DNA from: an uncultured Schlesneria sp.
GTDB lineage: Bacteria; Planctomycetota; Planctomycetia; Planctomycetales; Planctomycetaceae
Reading direction: 5' to 3'
Length of the DNA stretch: 58,657 nt
Assembly (NCBI GenBank): GCA_903834925.1
Contig: CAILLA010000115.1
Location: forward strand, 1-58,657
Below, in pieces: positions 35,921-44,736 of the stretch; positions within the stretch are counted from its first letter, which is position 1, and the number at the start of each line of letters is the position of its first letter. The notes under the pieces were generated by a model, which was not told the origin of the DNA, ran no database searches, and saw nothing but the letters and a program-made list of their open reading frames with translations. Made by a program: the position numbers and the translations under genes.

Positions 35921-36934
35921 TTAAGTGGTTGCAGGAAGGATTCGAAAGCTCGGTCCGTAATTCCCGGTGCCACCAGAAATCGGCAGACTCATTAATTGAA
36001 CTGCCAGTTGTTTCAATTTGAACATGGTTGTGATGGCATCATTCATCGCATTGTTCCGAGCATCCGATTCTATGTTCGACCACGCCACTTGAAGCAATGT
36101 CATCATATTGGTGAATTCGGTGTCGAACGGTTTCGAAATATCCGGCGGATGTCCGCCGTGAGGGACTAAACTCATCGGATAAACGTCCGTGGGAAGAGTG
36201 AGTGGGCCACCGAATTTGGCTTTACCATCAGCCCCCTTAACGATTTGCTTCAAGTCTCGAATCTGCTGGAAACGGTAAAAATGTGCCAGCTCGTCGCTCG
36301 TGGATTCCTCAAAGGGCGACTGCTCTGTCCCTTCGCCCTGATGTTTAATCTGATCGATGGCCGATTTGACTTCATCAAGAGTGACGTATTTCTGCAATCC
36401 GACGCCATCCTCATCGATTTGCCATTGGTCATTCAGTTTCAATCCACCGGGAGTCTTGCTCTCGAGAGCCTGAAATGCACATTTAATCGCGTCGTAGAAC
36501 ATACCGATGGTCGGGAACGAAATTTCCTCTTCGAGCCCAATTTCCAATGGATGTTCAGGCTTTTCGATTTCCATAAAAGTTTCGGTGACTAATTTCTGTG
36601 AAAACGCGGTCAGACCGACGATCAGGCCGGGATGAACTTTTCCGGGGAGTTCACAGGGGTAGTTGGGAATAAAACCTGGCGTCAAGAAGTTAGGCCATTC
36701 GCCGAGCCCTGCCAGCAAATTGCATGCAATCCCAAAGTGCAGCATTTCTTCGACCGCAACACTTCTCAAAATTTCGATGAATGGGTGGTCAGACGGCGAT
36801 TTGATCGACCACATCGCACACAGATACGGTGGAATCGTGGAAAACTCAAGCTGTATCGCATCTCGAAGACTCTTTTTGAGCCATTCCTCGCCTCGATCAC
36901 TCACGTCGACCGACATCAATTCGTTAATCGCCAC
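35921..36934 (-). CDS. Ferritin-like protein of the iminophenyl-pyruvate dimer synthase (VioB-like) family
   Basis: A 337-residue protein with the ferritin-like domain found in VioB and RebD: LRDAIQLEFSTIPPYLCAMWSI (E30), RSVAVEEMLHFGIACNLLAGLG (E63, H66), VTETFMEIEKPEHP (E118) and TSDELAHFYRFQQI (E215, H218), giving a plausible di-metal site. The second half corresponds to the C-terminal helical part. A GTG start at 36934 is chosen because of AAAGGAAA about 8 bases upstream; an ATG at 36916 is an alternative. In VioB this domain takes part in coupling tryptophan-derived imines, but most relatives stand outside such pathways, and no pathway partner is visible here. It lies 71 bases upstream of the protease-nuclease gene. 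Confidence 0.88.
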   Translation of the reverse strand: MAINELMSVDVSDRGEEWLKKSLRDAIQLEFSTIPPYLCAMWSIKSPSDHPFIEILRSVAVEEMLHFGIACNLLAGLGEWPNFLTPGFIPNYPCELPGKVHPGLIVGLTAFSQKLVTETFMEIEKPEHPLEIGLEEEISFPTIGMFYDAIKCAFQALESKTPGGLKLNDQWQIDEDGVGLQKYVTLDEVKSAIDQIKHQGEGTEQSPFEESTSDELAHFYRFQQIRDLKQIVKGADGKAKFGGPLTLPTDVYPMSLVPHGGHPPDISKPFDTEFTNMMTLLQVAWSNIESDARNNAMNDAITTMFKLKQLAVQLMSLPISGGTGNYGPSFRILPATT

Positions 36935-37087
36935 TGGAAATTTCCTTTTATTAACGCTGATTACCGCATTAACTGATGAGAAGCGCAAAACCACTTTTGG
37001 ACTTGAGTGCAATTGACTGCTTGATTGTTGTCGCAGTTCGCCCCGAAGTCATTAAGAAACTTTATTCCCAAACTCGCTTTTTCTTGA

Positions 37088-37924
37088 TCAAGGAAGGAGT
37101 TCATTCAGCAACTTCGCTAGACGGACGCCAGCCTTTTGGATCTGCATTTCAACCACAGGCTTCGCGCGGTTGACGTAATTCGCATCTAGATTATGCGACT
37201 CATTCGTGGTGGCCACGTCCTTGTAAGCGACATCATGTGCCAGTCTGTGTCCCTCAAGTACCCACTTGACAGGATCTTTCTCCTGCTCCCAAGCGGTCTT
37301 TTGCTGGCTTGTGATCTTCGCCTTGATTTCGACGGCGTAATCTTCCGGGTCTTCAGCCTGCATATTCTCACCGAGGATGTTGTCGTCCCAAACCGAATGC
37401 AGGTTGAGATGGCCGTTTCGACCGAGGAACCGAACCTGGACTTCGTTACCGCCGTGATCCCCGTTTCGCTCAGAACAATGAAGTGGTTGATGGATATCGC
37501 CAACAAAATGAATCAAGAATTTTAGTGCCATCACGCGTTGCTCAAAGGTAGAGCCTGCATCCTTGAATACTTGTTTTTGTTCGACGATAGCGGCCACGAC
37601 GCAGTTTCCCTGCTGACAATCCCGAACCGGGTCGAAATCATTGGCGCTGTCAGGAACGTCAACAAAATGCCATGATCGCGTGAAACTTCCTTCCGGCCTG
37701 TGCTTAAAGGCGTCGGCAAACATGCAGACCTTTCGCGCATAGATGTCGGCTCCAAGAATTTGACCAGCTTTGGTCCGTGCCGCGTCGGTGAGATACAAAT
37801 CCGCAACTTTTGCAACCGCAATATGACCATTGTCACCCCAAGCGAATGTTTTTCCCTGGCAGAAGGGTGATAAAATCAGAAGCGCTGCAAACAACAAACT
37901 GCACGAAACACGTGAACCTAACAT
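37088..37924 (-). CDS. Secreted S1/P1-type zinc nuclease
   Basis: A 278-residue enzyme that cuts single-stranded DNA and RNA. The signal peptide ends at TFA, leaving an N-terminal tryptophan (W29), which in this family supplies zinc ligands. The remaining ligands can be placed: H34 (WGDNGH), D71 (FADAFK), H86 (SWHFVD), H139 and D143 (IHFVGD), H149 (HQPLH), H176 and D180 (LHSVWDD). All nine positions are thus present. The ATG at 37924 with AAGGAA upstream is preferred to a TTG at 37978. It is the first gene of the minus-strand set, 153 bases from the ferritin-like gene. It would act outside the cytoplasm, for nutrient scavenging or against foreign nucleic acid. Confidence 0.93.
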   Translation of the reverse strand: MLGSRVSCSLLFAALLILSPFCQGKTFAWGDNGHIAVAKVADLYLTDAARTKAGQILGADIYARKVCMFADAFKHRPEGSFTRSWHFVDVPDSANDFDPVRDCQQGNCVVAAIVEQKQVFKDAGSTFEQRVMALKFLIHFVGDIHQPLHCSERNGDHGGNEVQVRFLGRNGHLNLHSVWDDNILGENMQAEDPEDYAVEIKAKITSQQKTAWEQEKDPVKWVLEGHRLAHDVAYKDVATTNESHNLDANYVNRAKPVVEMQIQKAGVRLAKLLNELLP

Positions 37925-38569
37925 GAGTGAATTCCTTCTTGGGTTAGGGTGAATTGAATTGGCTTCCATATTTGTCAAATTTCAGCACCGTTTTAGACGC
38001 CAACTGTCATTGCGTTGTCAGCGACGATGTTTGTAGGGTCGTTGGAATCGTCCGAAGTTGCGTTCACTCCCATTCCAAAATACGCGAACAACTGCCATGC
38101 AGCCTTCTGTGCCAGAGGGTGAGTGGCCGGTGGGTAAAGTTTTTAAAACCGAGATCGTTGATTGCCCGCAAAATTGCATTGCGGGGAATCCGCCCCGAAA
38201 TGCTCGAATTGAGAAGCCTGTTCTTAATCAACAGTCCGCCGAGATGAAAGTGTTCGAAAAGTACATCTCGCTGGCTGGCTTGTCCAATCTCTGATGTATT
38301 CATTGACCTGCACAGTCTTTTCTAATGAATTAATGCCGCAATTTGAATCGCCTGCGTGTCTTTGTTTTGATCGATCATAGCCAGTGAAAGTGTCACCGTC
38401 AAATTCAAACGGTCACATCATTTTGCAGCATATGGAAATTGAAAGGACAGGCGGGGCAGTCTTTTTTTTCGTAAGACGCACGTTTGAGTTTTTTCCGCTA
38501 TTCTCTCTCTGAAGAATCTAGCGTTTCCAGGCTGATAACCCGCTGTCTATTTTGCCGCAAAACATTCCT
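37925..38569. other. Divergent intergenic region
   Basis: About 645 bases between the divergent S1/P1 nuclease and DUF1592 genes, expected to contain both promoters. A small frame at about 38097-38294 (65 residues from its ATG) has no ribosome-binding site and no recognisable features, so it is not called. No RNA gene or repeat was seen. Confidence 0.45.
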
Positions 38570-41161
38570 ATGACGCTTCAGAGTCGCAAAACACTCCCGC
38601 TGCTCGTCACGATTGCAAGGTGGCAAGCAGGGTACGACATTGTGAGGTTAACCTTTGCAAGGAGCCTGGTATTGTTGATGTTTGTTCCAAGTTTATCCGC
38701 CGTAGAGCCGCCGGAACTCATCAACACCTTCGTCACGAAAAACTGCGTCGAATGTCATCGCGGAGCGGCTGCGGAAGGAAGGCTCGATCTCACTTCGCTA
38801 GCGTTCACACTCGATGTTCGAGCCGTTCGTGACCGCTGGATTCTGATGCATGATCGAGTCGAAGCGGGTGAAATGCCACCCGACGCAAAAGGATTGCCCA
38901 AGGACAACCGCACAAGTTTGATCAAAACGCTTGGCGACGCGATTGCAAACGCTGATCGTGCGGATATTTCCGCGAACGGTCGCGGACCTCTTCGTAGGCT
39001 GACACGTGAGGAGTTTGAGCAGAACCTGCGCGATGTGTTGCATTTGCCGCTGCTCGACATTCGCGATATGCTGCCGGAAGATCGTGAGTCCCGTCGCTTC
39101 AACAAGTCGACGGCAGCTCTCGATATGTCACGTGTTCAGTTAGCTGCGTTTCTTGACGCCTCAGATGCGGCACTGCGGCAGGCGATGGCCAGCGGTCCAC
39201 AACCGACACTCGCCGCGAAGTATCGCGCGGTCGGCACACAATTATTCTCAGAAACCAGCACGTTCGGCGAACGCGAGGCCATGTTCTTTGCAAAGGATAA
39301 CAAGGCGGTCGATACGAAGGACCTCAATGCGATCAATGAGGGTTCATCGCTTGAACTTGCATTGTTCCGTTCCGCGCACTGGCCTTACTATGGGTATCCG
39401 CGAGGGTTTGTTGCCGGACTGCCGGGTGAATATCGGGTTCGCTTCTCGGCCCGGGCGGTACTGCAGACGCCAGGTTATCAGCTTAAGCCCGCCACGCAGC
39501 CGGTTCCGATGACGTTTCGCGCTCGGAAACCGTCCGGCCCGGACGTCTCGGGAGATGTCCGGGCAACAGGTGGCATTCTCGACATCCAACCCGAAGTTGG
39601 CGTTTACGAAACAATAATTCGGGTGCTCCCCACGGAAACGTTTGAATACAGTCTGTTAGGCTTGCCCGTCCCGTTGGCTCGTAATGTGAATGGCGGTCCG
39701 CCGACGTATCGATACCCGCCGTTTCCCAGGGAAGGTCAGCCGGGAGTTGCATTTCAGTGGCTTGAAGTCGAAGGACCAATACCACCTGAGACGTGGCCTC
39801 CGCGATCGCACCAGGTATTGTTTGATGATATCGGGGCCGATGTCGTTTCAAAGGTTCCGGTCGAAGACGCTCGACGGCTTATTCGACGTTTTATCACTCT
39901 CGCCGCACGAGACCCGATCCCGGATGAGGTGGTCCAGACCTACGAACGGCTCGTCCTTGATCAGCTTGAACAAGGACGTCCATTTCCTGAAGCGCTGCTT
40001 GCCGGATGCAAGGCGTTTCTGTGTTCGGTTCACTTTCTGTACCTACGTGACCCGTCAGATCCGTCCGCAGGTGAGATGGATCATTACGCCATCGCCTCCC
40101 GGCTATCGCATTTTCTTACGAATTCTCGACCCGATGCGACGCTGATGAAGCTGGCCCGCGTCGGAGCACTTCGCGATGCGGAAACGCTAAGACGCGAGAC
40201 CGATCGGTTGATCGAGAGTCCTGGGTTCAACCGATACGTCGAAAACTTTACCAACTACTGGCTCAACCTGAGGCAGATCCGACGCGATGAACCGGACATC
40301 CGTCTGTACCCTGAGTATCGCTTCGACGATTACCTGATTGAATCAATGGAGCGAGAAACGCGTACGTTCTTTACCGCGATGATTCGGGACAATCTGCCAG
40401 TCGGTGTGCTGATCGATTCCGATTTTGTCTACGCGAACGACCGACTGGCACAGCACTACGGTTTGGAATCGTTATCTGGTTCGCACATGAGAAAGGTCAC
40501 GCTGCTTGAAGGCAGCCCTTACGGTGGATTGCTGACGCAGGCAGCACTTCTCAAGGTGACAGCCAATGGCACATCAACATCGCCGGTTATTCGCGGTGCC
40601 TGGATCATGGAGCGGCTGATCGGGCAACCGCCGCCGCCGCCTCCGAATAGTGTCCCCGCTGTCGAACCGGACATTCGCGGAGCAAAGACGATACGCGAGT
40701 TACTGGCTCTGCACACGAAGTCAGATTCCTGTTCGTCCTGTCATGCGCGGTTTGATCCCGTAGGACTGGCGTTGGAGAATTTTGATATTCTCGGTGGATG
40801 GCGGTCCCGTTACCGAGGAATTGAACAAGGAGAAGCGGTCACGGGTATCGACCGGGCAGGTCACGACTTTGCCTATACGCTCGCCGAACCGGTCGACCCC
40901 AGCGGTCAACTTCGCGACGGTCGTCGATTCGCCAACATCCGTGAACTCAAGGCGATTCTTTCCAGCGATCAGCGGCAGTTGGCTCGGAATTGTTTTCATT
41001 TGTTGACGCTCTATACAACCGGTACCCCGGTCCGTTTCGCGGATCGGGATGAGATCGAAACGATGCTTGATGCTTGTGAAAAGAATCACTTTCGTGTCCG
41101 CGATCTCGTTCATGCGATTGTGCAAAGTCGAATTTTTCTCGGAAAGGAGGGTTGCCGATGA
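38570..41161 (+). CDS. Planctomycete cytochrome-type DUF1587/1592/1588/1585 protein
   Basis: An exported protein of up to 863 residues. Near the N-terminus is a haem-binding motif (TKNCVECHRG); DUF1587 follows (RLTREEFEQNLRDVLHLP), then a PA14/carbohydrate-binding-like middle part, DUF1592 (DHYAIASRLSHFLTNSRPD), DUF1588 (SDFVYANDRLAQHYGL, LTQAALLKVTANGTSTSPVIRGAWIMERLIGQPPPPPP) with CSSCHARFDP, and DUF1585 at the end. The start is unsure: TTG 38552, ATG 38570, or a codon nearer the signal peptide (FARSLVLLMFVPSLSA). Its stop overlaps the DUF1552 start (ATGA at 41158-41161). The pair is expected to work together outside the cytoplasm; the reaction is unknown. Confidence 0.92.
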   Translation: MTLQSRKTLPLLVTIARWQAGYDIVRLTFARSLVLLMFVPSLSAVEPPELINTFVTKNCVECHRGAAAEGRLDLTSLAFTLDVRAVRDRWILMHDRVEAGEMPPDAKGLPKDNRTSLIKTLGDAIANADRADISANGRGPLRRLTREEFEQNLRDVLHLPLLDIRDMLPEDRESRRFNKSTAALDMSRVQLAAFLDASDAALRQAMASGPQPTLAAKYRAVGTQLFSETSTFGEREAMFFAKDNKAVDTKDLNAINEGSSLELALFRSAHWPYYGYPRGFVAGLPGEYRVRFSARAVLQTPGYQLKPATQPVPMTFRARKPSGPDVSGDVRATGGILDIQPEVGVYETIIRVLPTETFEYSLLGLPVPLARNVNGGPPTYRYPPFPREGQPGVAFQWLEVEGPIPPETWPPRSHQVLFDDIGADVVSKVPVEDARRLIRRFITLAARDPIPDEVVQTYERLVLDQLEQGRPFPEALLAGCKAFLCSVHFLYLRDPSDPSAGEMDHYAIASRLSHFLTNSRPDATLMKLARVGALRDAETLRRETDRLIESPGFNRYVENFTNYWLNLRQIRRDEPDIRLYPEYRFDDYLIESMERETRTFFTAMIRDNLPVGVLIDSDFVYANDRLAQHYGLESLSGSHMRKVTLLEGSPYGGLLTQAALLKVTANGTSTSPVIRGAWIMERLIGQPPPPPPNSVPAVEPDIRGAKTIRELLALHTKSDSCSSCHARFDPVGLALENFDILGGWRSRYRGIEQGEAVTGIDRAGHDFAYTLAEPVDPSGQLRDGRRFANIRELKAILSSDQRQLARNCFHLLTLYTTGTPVRFADRDEIETMLDACEKNHFRVRDLVHAIVQSRIFLGKEGCR

Positions 41162-42447
41162 TGCCTCGACAATTCAATCGGCGGCGATTTCTTCGTGCCG
41201 CAGGGGTCACTCTGGCGTTGCCGCTGCTGGAAGGCGTGCGATCAATCTCAGGGAAGGAAACAGCATCGCAGACTCCGCGCCGAATGCTGTTGATCTCGAA
41301 CAACCTGGGCGTGTTGCCCAAACAATTTTTCCCCAAGTCGATCGGGCGGGACTACGAACTGTCCCCCTATCTGAAGGATCTGGCCGAATCGCGCAACGAT
41401 TTCACCGTCATCAGCGGCCTGTTGCATCCCGATGTTGATGGTGGACACAGTACTGAGAACTGTTTTCTCACAGGGGCACGTGGACCGACAAAAAGTGGCT
41501 TCCGAAATTCAATCTCGCTGGACCAATTCGCCGCCGAGCGCCTGGGACCGGTCACGCGGTTTTCCACGCTCAACCTTGGTGTGAATATCGACAAGGCCAA
41601 CCGCAGTCTTTCCTGGACGCGCGACGGAGTGTTACTGCCGGCGGAAGACAGTGCTCCGGCATTATTCCGCAAAATGTTCGTTCAGGGCGATGCGGAATCC
41701 GTTCGGAAGCAGCAGCTTCGACTCAAAGAACGCAGCAGCATTCTCGACACATTGCTTGATGACACCCGACAGTTCCGACGCAATCTGGGTCGCGATGATC
41801 AGTCGCGGCTGGATCAATACCTGACATCGGTTCGCGAGGTCGAAGAGCGCATCCAGACAGCTCGTCAGTGGGAAATTCGTCCCAAACCAACGACGGATCA
41901 ACCACCGCCGGACGACATTCGGGACGAGAAACTGTTCTTTGAAAAGTTCGACCTGATGCTGTCGATGGCCCGGCTGGCGTTGGAGTCGGATTCGACTCGC
42001 ATCGTGACACTGATGGTCGATGCGTTCGCGACCCCGGTGTTTAAGCTCCATACCGATCAGAACACGACGGAAGACTATCACAATCTCAGCCATCACGGTC
42101 AATCGGAACCCAAGTTGCTACAGCTGCAAGACGCGGACCACCAGCAGATGGTGCTGCTCCGCAAATTATTTCAGCAACTCTCCGTAACGAGTGAAGGGGA
42201 AGACCGGCTGCTAGACCGCACGATGATCTTGTTTGGAAGCAACATGGGTGACGCCAACACGCATGACAACACGAACCTTCCAATCCTGCTCGGTGGTGGT
42301 GGCTGGCGACATGGTCAGCACCTTGCCTTGAACCGGGATCACAATAAGCCCTTGTGTAACTTGTTTGTCACGATGCTCCAGCACCTCGGTATCGAAACCG
42401 ACGAGTTCGGCAGCAGTACGGGGACATTGGAAATGATCGCGAAATAA
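41158..42447 (+). CDS. DUF1552 protein, Tat-exported
   Basis: A 429-residue protein with the twin-arginine motif NRRRFLRAAG at the N-terminus. The DUF1552 domain follows, related to DUF1501 and the sulfatase superfamily: MLLISNNLGVLPKQFFP, FTVISGLLHPDVDGGHSTENCFLTGA, STRIVTLMVDAFA, YHNLSHHGQ, LDRTMILFGSNMGDANTHDNTNLPILLGGGGWRHGQH. AAAGGAGGG lies 7 bases before the ATG at 41158, and the start overlaps the DUF1592 stop by 4 bases, so production of the two partners is coupled. Confidence 0.93.
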   Translation: MMPRQFNRRRFLRAAGVTLALPLLEGVRSISGKETASQTPRRMLLISNNLGVLPKQFFPKSIGRDYELSPYLKDLAESRNDFTVISGLLHPDVDGGHSTENCFLTGARGPTKSGFRNSISLDQFAAERLGPVTRFSTLNLGVNIDKANRSLSWTRDGVLLPAEDSAPALFRKMFVQGDAESVRKQQLRLKERSSILDTLLDDTRQFRRNLGRDDQSRLDQYLTSVREVEERIQTARQWEIRPKPTTDQPPPDDIRDEKLFFEKFDLMLSMARLALESDSTRIVTLMVDAFATPVFKLHTDQNTTEDYHNLSHHGQSEPKLLQLQDADHQQMVLLRKLFQQLSVTSEGEDRLLDRTMILFGSNMGDANTHDNTNLPILLGGGGWRHGQHLALNRDHNKPLCNLFVTMLQHLGIETDEFGSSTGTLEMIAK

Positions 42448-42530
42448 ATCCGTGGGTTTACCGCGCATTCGTGGTTCGGCTAACCTCGCTACAGTAGCCT
42501 GTTTTTTTCGAGACTGCATTTGTGTCGAAG

Positions 42531-42815
42531 CTAAACTGCCAGGTCGAGTGGAAGGTCAGAGGCGTCCTTTAAACGTTTTCCGTTGACCATGATGTTGAGG
42601 ATTTCCAGTGCGTCATCGAGCCGCAGATCCTCAACCGTCTGTCGCAGTTCGTGGAGTGCGAAATGGTAAACGCAATCGATATCGCCAGTTCAAAGTGCGA
42701 TAGATGCGATTCTTGATGGAAGCGGCTCAGTGGTAATCACTGCAACTTGCGGCAGGCGAAGATGCCGGCCATGTTTCGCCTTAGACCAAATTCGATAAAC
42801 GAACCCCGACGTCAC
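42531..42815 (-). pseudogene. Decayed coding remnant with an in-frame stop
   Basis: Translating the minus strand from a GTG at 42815 gives protein-like sequence: FVYRIWSKAKHGRHLRLPQ, then VAVITTEPLPSRIASIAL. A TGA at 42690-42692 interrupts it, and the frame continues as DIDCVYHFALHELRQTVEDL and RLDDALEILNIMVNGKRLKD, ending at a TAG at 42531-42533. The amphipathic helices after the stop look genuinely coding. It may be the second half of a gene whose first half is the frame at 42820-43143. No family recognised; a readthrough stop or sequencing error are alternatives. Confidence 0.5.
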
Positions 42816-42819
42816 TCAA

Positions 42820-43143
42820 TCAGTTCGCAAGATTTCGTTGCGAGCTCAGCTGCTCGTTGACCATCGTGGAATTGAAACGTAATACTTTCTTCAATTGAGT
42901 CAGGGACTCATCGGATGGGACAACTGGCATCCGGTATTTTGTATCAATCTTCGTTTCGGAAACGATCTCTTCGAGAAACTTTTTAACAACCCGCTTGTTT
43001 TGCTGAATAATCTCTAACGGGTCATCCGAGTCGTATGGAATTTTTGCAAGGGTGACGTTTTCAACGAAAGTCTCTATTGCGAGATTCACTTTGATCGTCG
43101 TCAGCGACGATTTCATGTTAGCCAGCGAGACGTCAAGCTCCAA
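42820..43143 (-). CDS. Small hypothetical protein or first half of a broken gene
   Basis: A frame of up to 107 residues directly behind the orphan DUF1501 gene. It looks like a soluble alpha-beta protein (SSLTTIKVNLAIETFVENVTLAKIPYDSDDPLEIIQQ, RVVKKFLEEIVSETKID). The first codon would be TTG at 43143; an ATG at 43116 is an alternative, and protein-like sequence extends upstream without a start codon (RVLLKRLKLDFNASN), which suggests truncation at the N-terminus. It ends where the decayed remnant begins in a different frame. Family not recognised. Confidence 0.4.
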   Translation of the reverse strand: MELDVSLANMKSSLTTIKVNLAIETFVENVTLAKIPYDSDDPLEIIQQNKRVVKKFLEEIVSETKIDTKYRMPVVPSDESLTQLKKVLRFNSTMVNEQLSSQRNLAN

Positions 43144-43192
43144 CGGATTAGAAGCATTGAAATCTAGCTTGAGCCTTTTAAGTAAAACCCGT

Positions 43193-44641
43193 CTAACTCA
43201 AGATGTCATGCACGACATGGCCGTGCACGTCGGTCAGGCGGAAATCGCGGCCGCTGAAGCGGAATGTGAGTTGCTCGTGATTGAGACCCAGCAGGTGCAG
43301 CATGGTCGCGTGCAGGTCGTGGATCGTGCAGATGTTTTCCACGGAGTACATTCCCAGTTCATCGGTGGCTCCGTAAATCGAGCCTCCTTTGACGCCCCCG
43401 CCCGCCAGAAACACCGAAAAACCTTCGGGATGATGATCGCGTCCGTCTCGTCCTGCCGAATGTGGCGTACGACCAAACTCGCCAGCCCATACGATTAGAG
43501 TTTCTTCGAATAACCCGCGTTGTTTGAGGTCGGTAATTAACCCTGCGATCGCCTGATCGGTATCAAGCGCGTTCTTCTGATGACCGTTCTTCAGGTCGCC
43601 GTGCTGATCCCAGGTTCCGTTTGATGCACCTGGAGGGCAGGTAATCTCGACAAAGCGAACGCCCGATTCAATCAAGCGTCTCGCTCGAAGACATTGGATT
43701 CCGTAAAGCCTTTGTGAGGGGACTTTCGAATCGATGGCGTACATCGATTGGGTTGCTTCAGTCTCGCGAGACAAATCAAGAACATCAGGAACCAGCGACT
43801 GCATGCGGAACGCCATCTCATGATTCTTGATCGCGGATTCCACGGCGTCATCGCCGCCAAGTCCCCTGGAAAAGGCTTTATTCTGTTCTTTCAGAAGTTC
43901 CAGCTTGGCTAATTGGATGCGGGGATCTTTGTCGGCTGGCTGAATATTGTCGATCGGCAACCCATCGGCTTGAAGAAGCGTTGCCTGATGACTGGCGGGA
44001 AGGAAGCCGTTTGAAAACGTTTCCAGACCACCGCACGGGACAACTCCGAAACTTAGCACGACAAAGCCGGGCAGGTTCTGGCTTTCACAACCAAGACCAT
44101 AATTGACCCACGAACCGAGACTGGGTCGACCGGCATTATTGGAACCAGTGTGCAGGAATAGGACGCCGGTGGAATGGATCGGCAGATCTGCCTTCATCGA
44201 TCGAATCACGGCAATATCGTCGGCAGAGCGAGCGATGTGTGGAAAGAGGCTGCTGATCGGCATGCCGCATTGGCCATGTTGTTTGAATTCCCACGGGCTT
44301 TTTAGCCATTGTCGATTGACGTTGGCAGTGGGGTTCTTAGACTCCGTACAAGGCTTGCCGTCCAAGTCGGCCAGTTTCGGTTTCGGGTCAAACGAATCGA
44401 CGTGGGATACTCCTCCGTCCATGAAACAGAAGATCACATTTTTGACCTTCGGGCGGAAATGGGACTGCGGCAGCAGAGTTTCGCTTCGAGCCGAATCGGC
44501 AGAACTGGAATTGGCAAATAGCCCCGACAGTGCTAGCAGGCCAAATCCATTCGCGGAAGACGCCAGCATTTCGCGACGCGTGACGAATGGAGTAAGGCGC
44601 CCGGGACAGCAGGATGCGGAACGGATTGCTGGGTCGGTCAT
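43193..44641 (-). CDS. DUF1501 protein, Tat-exported, without adjacent DUF1549 partner
   Basis: A 482-residue DUF1501 protein with a twin-arginine-like signal (VTRREMLASSANGFGLLAL). The domain shows NVIFCFMDGGVSHVDSFDPKP, ADLPIHSTGVLFLHTGSNNAGRPSLGSWVNYGLG, TWDQHGDLKNGH, ETLIVWAGEFGRTPHSAGRDGRDHHPEGFSVFLAGGGVKGG, and the ending TIHDLHATMLHLLGLNHEQLTFRFSGRDFRLTDVHG. AAGGGAACTG precedes the ATG at 44641. Normally a DUF1549/DUF1553 gene lies next to it; here both sides are other genes and the downstream side is decayed, so the partner may be lost or elsewhere. Confidence 0.93.
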   Translation of the reverse strand: MTDPAIRSASCCPGRLTPFVTRREMLASSANGFGLLALSGLFANSSSADSARSETLLPQSHFRPKVKNVIFCFMDGGVSHVDSFDPKPKLADLDGKPCTESKNPTANVNRQWLKSPWEFKQHGQCGMPISSLFPHIARSADDIAVIRSMKADLPIHSTGVLFLHTGSNNAGRPSLGSWVNYGLGCESQNLPGFVVLSFGVVPCGGLETFSNGFLPASHQATLLQADGLPIDNIQPADKDPRIQLAKLELLKEQNKAFSRGLGGDDAVESAIKNHEMAFRMQSLVPDVLDLSRETEATQSMYAIDSKVPSQRLYGIQCLRARRLIESGVRFVEITCPPGASNGTWDQHGDLKNGHQKNALDTDQAIAGLITDLKQRGLFEETLIVWAGEFGRTPHSAGRDGRDHHPEGFSVFLAGGGVKGGSIYGATDELGMYSVENICTIHDLHATMLHLLGLNHEQLTFRFSGRDFRLTDVHGHVVHDILS

Positions 44642-44736
44642 TTTCAGTTCCCTTGACCGTCTGGCGGTTCAAGAATCGAATCGTTGTTAACGGTATGAGT
44701 TTATACGAAAATCCGACGGAAATTGCAGGAGGCTGA

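Noticed and set aside
38058-38294. Small frame in the S1/P1-DUF1592 divergent region
   Set aside because: Starts with TTG, no ribosome-binding site, and no protein features convincing enough to call.
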